Shown here in pieces: positions 1 through 6,374 of a stretch of DNA of 6,374 nt; the stretch's first letter is position 1, and each line of letters opens with the position of its first letter. Made by a program: the position numbers and the translations under genes. Source of the DNA: Hyphomicrobiales bacterium (GTDB lineage Bacteria > Pseudomonadota > Alphaproteobacteria > Rhizobiales > Aestuariivirgaceae); contig JAHFPK010000168.1 in the NCBI GenBank assembly GCA_023266715.1, positions 1 to 6,374 on the forward strand, read 5' to 3'. The notes beneath the pieces were generated by a model that saw only the letters and a list, made by a program, of their open reading frames with translations, did not search any database and was not told where the DNA came from.

Positions 1-1
1 G

Positions 2-175
2 CCCTTCAAACGGGTGAACACGGAGGGCCGCGAGGTGCAGGGAACGGGTCTCGGGCTGCCGCTTACGAAAGCGCTGGCGGAAGCCAATCGCACCACATTC
101 AGAATCTCAAGCGAACCCCGCAAGGGCACACTCATTGAACTCACATTCCCGACAACACGTGTTCTCGCGGAATAA
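2..175 (+). CDS. Sensor histidine kinase, C-terminal end (partial)
   Basis: Only the last 57 codons of this gene lie in the window, read in frame from base 2 to the TAA at 173-175. The translation carries VQGTGLGLPLTKALAEAN, which contains the GTGLGL glycine-rich G2 box of the HATPase_c domain, followed by a FRISSEPRKGTLIELTFP strand pair that ends such domains. This is the ATP-binding end of a two-component sensor kinase, which autophosphorylates on a histidine and passes the phosphate to a response regulator. The GLPLTKALAEANR wording is typical of PAS-type kinases of alphaproteobacteria. The H box, N box, G1 box and any sensing domain lie upstream of the window, so the signal and membrane topology cannot be judged. 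Only 12 nt separate its stop from the iron permease start, which suggests cotranscription and a regulatory role linked to iron uptake; that link is inference. Confidence 0.88.
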   Translation, partial: PFKRVNTEGREVQGTGLGLPLTKALAEANRTTFRISSEPRKGTLIELTFPTTRVLAE

Positions 176-187
176 CAGTCGAGCGAG

Positions 188-1851
188 ATGGCGCTGAGTT
201 CCACGAGCCCGAAGTTCAAAACTTCCAGAGCTGACACTTGGCTTGCGCTTGGTGCAGGCGTTATTGCCCTCACCATTGCGCTTCCCATTCTCACAATAGT
301 TTTTCTTTCCTTCACGCCAAATGAAAACATCTGGCCGCATTTGTTGAGGACGGTTCTGCCTGGCTATGTTTGGCGCACTCTTGGATTGTTGGCCGGCGTA
401 GGGTTTTTGACTTTCATTATAGGCACGTCCACCGCCTGGCTTGTCACCATGCGCGAATTTCCCCTAAGGCGGATATTGCAATGGGCCTGCCTCATGCCCC
501 TTGCCATGCCGACCTATATCGTTTCCTACACCTACGTAGATTTTCTCAATTATGCCGGGCCGCTACAATCCTGGCTGCGTGGCGTTGCGGGATGGACAAG
601 CCCTCAGGACTATTATTTCCCGGAAACTCGTTCGCTCACCGGCGCCATCCTTGTGCTTTCCATGGTGCTCTACCCTTATGTATTCATGACAGCGCAGGCG
701 AGTTTCTTGCGCCAGCCAACGAGCCAACTCGATGTGGCGCGAACCCTCGGCAAATCACCATGGGGGGCTTTTTTTTCCGTTGCCCTTCCCCAGGCACGGC
801 CAGCCATCGTGGTTGGCGTCAGCCTGGCCCTGATGGAATGCCTAAATGACATTGCCGCCGTGGGCTTCTTTGGGGTTCGTACCTTGACGCTGGGCATCTA
901 CACAACCTGGCTGGGGGAAGGCAATCTCGGCGGGGCGGCGCAGCTGGCGGGGGTTCTTCTTCTTTTTGTTTTTCTGCTTTTGTGGATTGAACGGCGGGCA
1001 CGCCGGCAACAGGCGCAATTGCCCGCTTCGCGCCATCACAGCGCTGCCCGACGCAGCGTACTTGCGGGCTGGCATGGAATTCTGGCCATGCTTGCCTGCT
1101 TTTTACCTGTGTTTCTCGGCTTTATCCTGCCGGGGCTCATCCTCCTGAGATTTGCGGCAAAGCGCCTGGGGAGCGTTTTCACGGCAGAATACCTGGCTGC
1201 GGTCTGGCACTCATTCATTCTCGCCCTGGCGGCAAGCCTTGTGGTCATCGTGCTGGGTCTCATTCTGGCCTATGCCCATCGCTCGTCACGGGGAAAGTGG
1301 GTCAACATCACGCTCCGGCTGGCGAGCATCGGCTATGCCATACCGGGAACAGTGCTTGGCATTGGCGTCCTTATCCCGCTGGCCTATTTCGACAACAGCG
1401 TGGATACCTTCATGCGCAACAGTTTTGGCATTTCCACCGGCCTATTACTCTCAGGCACGATCGCCGCAATCATCTTTGCCTATGCCATCCGCTTTCTGGC
1501 GATCTCCTTTGGTTCACTGGAAAGCGGGTTGGAAAAAGTTACACCCAATCTCTCGTTTGCGGCGCGAACCCTGGGCCGGACGCCGTTCAGAACCGTCATG
1601 GAAATTCATCTGCCAATCCTGCGCCCTGCGCTTATCACGGCAGCCCTTCTGGTGTTCGTGGATTGCATGAAGGAATTGCCGGCAACTCTCATCCTCAGAC
1701 CTTTTGATTTCGATACGCTCGCAACCCTGGTGTTTACGCTGGCTTCGCTTGACCAACTGGAAGAGAGTGCCGCGCCGGCACTTTCCATCGTGGCTGCGGG
1801 GCTCATTCCGATCATTCTGCTCACGAGAAATCTTCGCGACCCTGGGACGCA

Positions 1852-1855
<4 letters not shown>
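188..1855 (+). CDS. fbpB: Ferric iron ABC transporter permease, fused two-domain (FbpB/SfuB type)
   Basis: This 555-residue polytopic inner-membrane protein is the channel subunit of a periplasmic-binding-protein-dependent ABC importer, most likely for Fe(III). It holds two permease (BPD_transp_1) halves in one chain, the usual architecture and length of the FbpB/SfuB family. The cytoplasmic EAA-type loops that contact the ATPase are visible twice: DVARTLGKSPWGAFFSVALP at about residues 182-201 and SFAARTLGRTPFRTVMEIHLP at about 456-476. After the second loop comes CMKELPATLILRPFDFDTLA (493-512), a strong signature of iron permeases. Many hydrophobic segments are evident (for example 20-40, 66-86, 254-266, 298-320, 341-363, 416-436, 530-545), separated by a basic linker near 268-290. 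The ATG at 188 has only a weak purine-rich GAGCGAG upstream, but it follows closely after the kinase stop. The substrate-binding protein and ATPase are not in the window. Other substrates such as thiamine or phosphonates are possible but less likely. Confidence 0.9.
762..776 (+). repeat. Adjacent homopolymer runs G6-C-T8 inside the permease gene
   Basis: Six G residues (762-767), one C, then eight T residues (769-776) occur in a row, encoding W-G-A-F-F-S at about residues 192-197 in the first EAA loop. The reading frame is intact through the run. Such tracts are prone to polymerase slippage, so this is a candidate hypermutable site, but nothing in the window shows that it varies. Confidence 0.6.
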
Positions 1856-3807
<1,952 letters not shown>

Positions 3808-3813
3808 TACTTA

Positions 3814-3818
3814 TCTCC
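3814..3818 (-). promoter_or_regulatory. Ribosome binding site of aacS
   Basis: The - strand reads GGAGA here, six bases before the ATG whose first base is 3807. This is a good Shine-Dalgarno match at normal spacing and fixes the start of acetoacetyl-CoA synthetase. Confidence 0.75.
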
Positions 3819-3850
3819 AATGGGGATTTGGTCCATAATACATTGAGCTT

Positions 3851-3860
3851 GAGGTGGAGG
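3851..3860 (+). promoter_or_regulatory. Double ribosome binding site of the AsmA gene
   Basis: GAGGTGGAGG contains two overlapping anti-16S matches. GAGGTG (3851-3856) lies five bases before the ATG at 3862. GGAGG (3856-3860) lies only one base before that ATG and four before the second ATG at 3865. The first pairing favours the 3862 start; either start gives the same protein apart from one methionine. Confidence 0.7.
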
Positions 3861-3861
3861 A

Positions 3862-5757
3862 ATGATGAAAAAGCGACTTGTTTGGATTGGTGTGGTCCTG
3901 TCCTTAGGTCTCTTTGCCGCAGCGACATGGGCCTTCATCCATCCGGGTTTTGCCGTTGTCCAGTTGCAAGACTATGTCACGCGCAAGACGGGCCGCACGC
4001 TTCTGGTCAATGGCGCGGCCAAGCTGGAATTCTTCCCCAAACTCGGCGTGCGCCTTGACAATGTTTTCCTGTCCAACCCCCAGGGCATGGACGGCAATTT
4101 TGCCCGGGCCGCGACTGCCCGAGTGCCTCTTCAATTCAGCGACCTTTTCCGGCGCAAGCTTAAAATCAGGGAAATCGCCCTTGATCAGCCGGTGTTTAAT
4201 TTATTGATCGACAAGGAGGGCCACAGCAATTGGGTATCCAGTGGGAAAAGCACCCCAGTTGAGGTGGGGAAATCCAACAAGGATGCGAGCTCCAAGGAAC
4301 CTCTGACCCTGCTGGTCGAAAACGCTACGGCCAACTTCCTTGATGAGCGCAATGGCCAGGCTTTCTCGCTGGAAGAGGCAACGGCAAACATTACTATTGG
4401 CGATGATGATGAGCTTGTGGTTCAGGGGACAGCGGCAATCAACAAGCAGTTCGCCCATATCGAAGCCGAAGTGAAATCGTTGCGGCGGGTGAGCGAGGAC
4501 GGGTCGCCGTTTGACCTTTCCATCACCGCCCCGGCCCTGGCAGTGAATTTCACAGGCCGGCTGGCAACCACCGAAAAGCTCAATCTCGCCGGGGCAATTG
4601 ACGCCACCTCTCCTGACCTTCGCTTGCTGGCAAAATGGCTAGGCTCCGAGATCAAGGGGAGCGCCGGCCTCAAGAATTTCTCGCTTGCCGGCGCCCTGGA
4701 TGCAAAAGGCGTGATTTTCAACCTGAGCAAGGCGAGCGTTGCCTTGGACGGCATGGTTGCGAATGGCGACATGGCTGTTGATTTCAGCAAAAAGAAGCCC
4801 CTGGTCAGTGCCACACTTTCAACGGATCTGTTTACACTTGATCCCTATCTCACCGCCCATGAGACCGGCACAGCAAGCCAGGGATCTGTTGATGCTGGCT
4901 GGGACACCTCCGCGCTCTCGTTTTCCGGGCTCAATGGCATTGATGGCAACTTCGCGCTCTCAGCCTTTCTGGTCAAATGGAATGGCGCAGAATTTGGCCC
5001 CGTCGAAATATCCAGCACATTAAAGGAAGGGCGCCTTGAAACAGCCATTCAGGAAACGCCCCTTTATGGCGGCAAGGCAAATGCAAAAATTGTTCTTGAT
5101 GGCGTTCAAGACTCCCCAGTGTTGCAACTGGATCTTGATGCCCACGATATAAGAGGTGAAAAGTTTTTTGAAGATTTTGCAGGGGTGGATTGGCTTGCTG
5201 GAAACACCGGCCTCAAGGTTTCATTAACTGCCTCAGGCCAAACGCAACGGGAGATGATGTCCACGTTGGCAGGCAATTTCACAATTGAGCTTTCGGATGG
5301 GGAGATCACCGGCCTTAATATTGTGGACATGATTTCGAAGGTAGGCACCGCGTTGAGTGAAGGCTGGGGGGAAGGCCCGGAAAATCTAACTTCCTTTGAC
5401 ATGGCCGCAGCTTCCTTCGTTATCGAAGATGGCGTTGCGCGGTCCACCGATATACGGGTGGAAAGCTCGGCCTTCGAAATTTCAGGGGGCGGGGCAGTCG
5501 ACATGCTCCGCCGCGCGCTTGATTTCAAATTCGATCCGGCGCTTGTCACTGGTGGTAGTCAAACAGCCAGTCTTCCGGTCCAGGTGGTGGTGAAGGGGCC
5601 ATGGCAAAAACCCAAAATATATCCTGATATAGACGGGATTCTTGATGATCCGGAGACGGCCTACGAGGCTTTGCGCGGCCTCGGCATGTCGGAAAAAACT
5701 TTCAAGGAAATCGGCAAGTCGGGCAAGAAACTTTTCAAACAGCTCTTCAGCAATTGA
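3862..5757 (+). CDS. AsmA family protein
   Basis: This 631-residue protein has a short basic start (MMKKR) and one hydrophobic segment at about residues 7-26, so it is probably anchored in the inner membrane with the rest in the periplasm. The AsmA N-terminal domain follows: LQDYVTRKTGRTLLVNGAAKLEFFPKLGVRLDNVFLSNPQG at about 35-75, then a strand-rich region with FRRKLKIREIALDQPVFNLLIDKEGHSNW near 96-124. The C-terminal AsmA domain contains SDGEITGLNIVDMISKV (478-494) and ends with KGPWQKPKIYPDIDGILDDP (578-597), a pattern common in alphaproteobacterial AsmA proteins. The family is linked to outer-membrane assembly and, in recent work, to bridge-like transport of phospholipids between membranes; the exact cargo here is unknown. 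The middle of the protein is mainly beta-strand-like repeats, as expected for a lipid groove. The gene is divergent from aacS and followed after 31 nt by moaE, which may share its transcript. Confidence 0.9.
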   Translation: MMKKRLVWIGVVLSLGLFAAATWAFIHPGFAVVQLQDYVTRKTGRTLLVNGAAKLEFFPKLGVRLDNVFLSNPQGMDGNFARAATARVPLQFSDLFRRKLKIREIALDQPVFNLLIDKEGHSNWVSSGKSTPVEVGKSNKDASSKEPLTLLVENATANFLDERNGQAFSLEEATANITIGDDDELVVQGTAAINKQFAHIEAEVKSLRRVSEDGSPFDLSITAPALAVNFTGRLATTEKLNLAGAIDATSPDLRLLAKWLGSEIKGSAGLKNFSLAGALDAKGVIFNLSKASVALDGMVANGDMAVDFSKKKPLVSATLSTDLFTLDPYLTAHETGTASQGSVDAGWDTSALSFSGLNGIDGNFALSAFLVKWNGAEFGPVEISSTLKEGRLETAIQETPLYGGKANAKIVLDGVQDSPVLQLDLDAHDIRGEKFFEDFAGVDWLAGNTGLKVSLTASGQTQREMMSTLAGNFTIELSDGEITGLNIVDMISKVGTALSEGWGEGPENLTSFDMAAASFVIEDGVARSTDIRVESSAFEISGGGAVDMLRRALDFKFDPALVTGGSQTASLPVQVVVKGPWQKPKIYPDIDGILDDPETAYEALRGLGMSEKTFKEIGKSGKKLFKQLFSN

Positions 5758-5762
5758 TGTCT

Positions 5763-5774
5763 CTCCTGCAGGAG
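5763..5774. promoter_or_regulatory. 12-bp perfect palindrome covering the moaE Shine-Dalgarno
   Basis: CTCCTGCAGGAG is its own reverse complement. Its right half together with the preceding A forms AGGAG (5770-5774), the only good Shine-Dalgarno match before moaE, and its left half CTCC could pair with GGAG in a 4-bp stem with a TGCA loop. The spacer to the ATG at 5789 is 14 bases, longer than usual. Whether the palindrome limits translation cannot be told from sequence alone. Confidence 0.45.
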
Positions 5775-5788
5775 CGCAATATCACACC

Positions 5789-6247
5789 ATGATCCGCATC
5801 CAGCGCCACCCCTTTGATACGGCCGCCGAACTTGCAAAACTCAAGCGAGGCCGCACGGATATTGGCGGCACTGTGGTTTTTGTCGGAACGATGCGCGATC
5901 TCAGTGACGGCAAGCCAATATCCACCATGACCCTTGAGCACTATCCCGGCATGACCGAAAAGGCCCTCACGGAAATTGATGCCGAAGCCCATCGGCGCTG
6001 GCCGCTGCTTGATACGCTCATTGTCCATCGTTACGGAACGCTCACGCCCGGCGATGATATTGTGTTGGTCATTGCCACGTCGGGCCACCGGGAGGCTGCA
6101 TTTGCGGCCTGCAATTTTCTCATTGATTGGCTCAAGACCAAGGCCCCCTTCTGGAAAATAGAGGGGGGACCGCAAGGGGAAAACTGGGTGCCGGCGAAAT
6201 CATCCGATGACGAGAGCGCCTCGCGATGGGATAAGACGTCTTCGTGA
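5789..6247 (+). CDS. moaE: Molybdopterin synthase catalytic subunit MoaE
   Basis: This 152-residue cytoplasmic protein is the large subunit of molybdopterin synthase. With thiocarboxylated MoaD it inserts two sulfurs into cyclic pyranopterin monophosphate to make molybdopterin, a late step in molybdenum cofactor synthesis. Visible family marks are GGTVVFVGTMRD (26-37), TLEHYPGM (48-55), HRYGTLTPGD (80-89), SGHREAAFAACNFLIDWLK (98-116) and APFWKIE (119-125). Lysines K116 and K123 sit seven apart as K-T-K-A-P-F-W-K, matching the catalytic pair K119/K126 of the E. coli enzyme. Length is normal for the family. The frame is open upstream to 5642, but the family's N-terminus begins at MIRIQ, so 5789 is the start and upstream codons are a shadow of the AsmA gene. 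No moaD lies beside it, so the sulfur-carrier partner must be encoded elsewhere. The stop overlaps the next gene's GTG. Confidence 0.95.
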   Translation: MIRIQRHPFDTAAELAKLKRGRTDIGGTVVFVGTMRDLSDGKPISTMTLEHYPGMTEKALTEIDAEAHRRWPLLDTLIVHRYGTLTPGDDIVLVIATSGHREAAFAACNFLIDWLKTKAPFWKIEGGPQGENWVPAKSSDDESASRWDKTSS

Positions 6248-6256
6248 CTCGTGACT
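6243..6256 (+). repeat. Tandem duplication of the 7-mer CGTGACT
   Basis: Two exact, adjacent copies (6243-6249 and 6250-6256) span the moaE stop codon and the first codons of the next gene. The first copy carries the GTGA in which the GTG start and TGA stop overlap. The second GTG (6251) lies in another frame, which meets a TGA at the end of a short run, so it is not the start. Confidence 0.7.
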
Positions 6257-6374
6257 GGAGACGTCCTCGCCCGTTTTATCGCAGCGCCATCGATGCCCTC
6301 ATATTCCTGGCCGTTCTCACCCTTGTCCTGGCTGTCATGACACGCCTCGGCATCATAGATCTGGAACCGGGTGC
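6244..6374 (+). CDS. Small membrane-anchored protein of unknown function, N-terminus only (partial)
   Basis: The frame runs from GTG at 6244 to the end of the window without a stop (43 complete codons). An in-frame TAA at 6232-6234 lies just upstream, so GTG 6244 is the first possible start and the 4-bp GTGA overlap with the moaE stop points to translational coupling. The translation begins VTRDWRRPRPFYRS, a strongly basic stretch, followed by a single hydrophobic segment at about residues 16-33 (IDALIFLAVLTLVLAVMT), then RLGIIDLEPG. Basic-inside charge predicts a cytoplasmic N-terminus and an exported remainder. Short anchored proteins of this form in alphaproteobacteria are sometimes thermonuclease-like (SNase fold), but no catalytic part is in the window, so that is a guess. 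No clear Shine-Dalgarno is seen, which fits reliance on coupling. Confidence 0.7.
   Translation, partial: MTRDWRRPRPFYRSAIDALIFLAVLTLVLAVMTRLGIIDLEPG

Larger units (their letters stand above)
3808..3861. promoter_or_regulatory. Compact divergent promoter region between aacS and the AsmA gene
   Basis: These 54 bp must hold the start signals of both divergent genes unless promoters lie inside coding sequence. On the + strand CATAAT (3834-3839) resembles a -10 box, with a weak TTATCT (3811-3816) 17 bp upstream. On the - strand TATTAT (3840 down to 3835) resembles a -10 box facing aacS, with no good -35 partner. The two -10 candidates cover almost the same bases, so polymerase could probably occupy only one direction at a time. 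This rests on short consensus matches and is tentative. Confidence 0.35.

Noticed and set aside
1152..1707. Two overlapping + strand open frames of 172 and 136 codons inside the permease gene.
   Set aside because: They are shadows in the other two frames of a clearly conserved permease half; their translations are rich in W, R, S and H and show no domain.
5106..5549. A 147-codon - strand open frame opposite the AsmA gene.
   Set aside because: Serine- and proline-rich shadow translation with no recognisable motif, opposite a strongly supported gene.
5642..5788. Possible 49-residue N-terminal extension of MoaE.
   Set aside because: It overlaps the conserved end of the AsmA gene in another frame, has composition unlike a protein domain, and the MoaE family begins at MIRIQ (5789).

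Overview
The window reads as ordinary chromosomal DNA of a moderately GC-rich alphaproteobacterium, possibly of the Rhizobiales/Hyphomicrobiales type. That placement is inferred from the style of the proteins (a GLPLTKALAEANR-type histidine kinase end, an alphaproteobacterial AsmA, an acetoacetyl-CoA synthetase) and from G/C-ending codons. No ribosomal marker is present, so the taxonomy is tentative. Coding density is very high, and I see no insertion sequence, CRISPR array, tRNA, rRNA or phage gene.

Layout. (1) Bases 2-175, + strand: the last 57 codons of a sensor histidine kinase, with the GTGLGL ATP-lid motif. (2) 188-1855, + strand: a fused two-domain ferric-iron ABC permease (FbpB/SfuB type), 12 nt behind the kinase and probably cotranscribed with it. 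(3) 1852-3807, - strand: complete acetoacetyl-CoA synthetase, convergent with the permease; the two stop codons interlock in a 4-bp overlap. (4) 3808-3861: a 54-bp divergent intergenic region with ribosome binding sites facing both ways and overlapping -10-like hexamers. (5) 3862-5757, + strand: an AsmA-family inner-membrane-anchored periplasmic protein. (6) 5789-6247, + strand: MoaE, the catalytic subunit of molybdopterin synthase, without an adjacent moaD. (7) 6244 to the window end, + strand: the start of a small membrane-anchored protein whose GTG start overlaps the moaE stop.

How they work together. The kinase and permease look like the end of an iron-uptake unit under two-component control; the binding protein and ATPase would have to lie outside the window. 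Acetoacetyl-CoA synthetase activates acetoacetate and so links ketone-body or polyhydroxybutyrate turnover to central metabolism. AsmA, MoaE and the truncated gene form a tightly packed + strand run that probably shares a transcript, although their known roles (envelope lipid homeostasis, molybdenum cofactor synthesis, unknown) are unrelated.

I found no convincing new biological system. The second-look items are small: interlocked convergent stops, a homopolymer-rich stretch inside the permease, a compact divergent promoter, a palindrome over the moaE ribosome binding site, and a 7-bp tandem duplication with flanking GACGTC palindromes at the moaE/downstream-gene junction.
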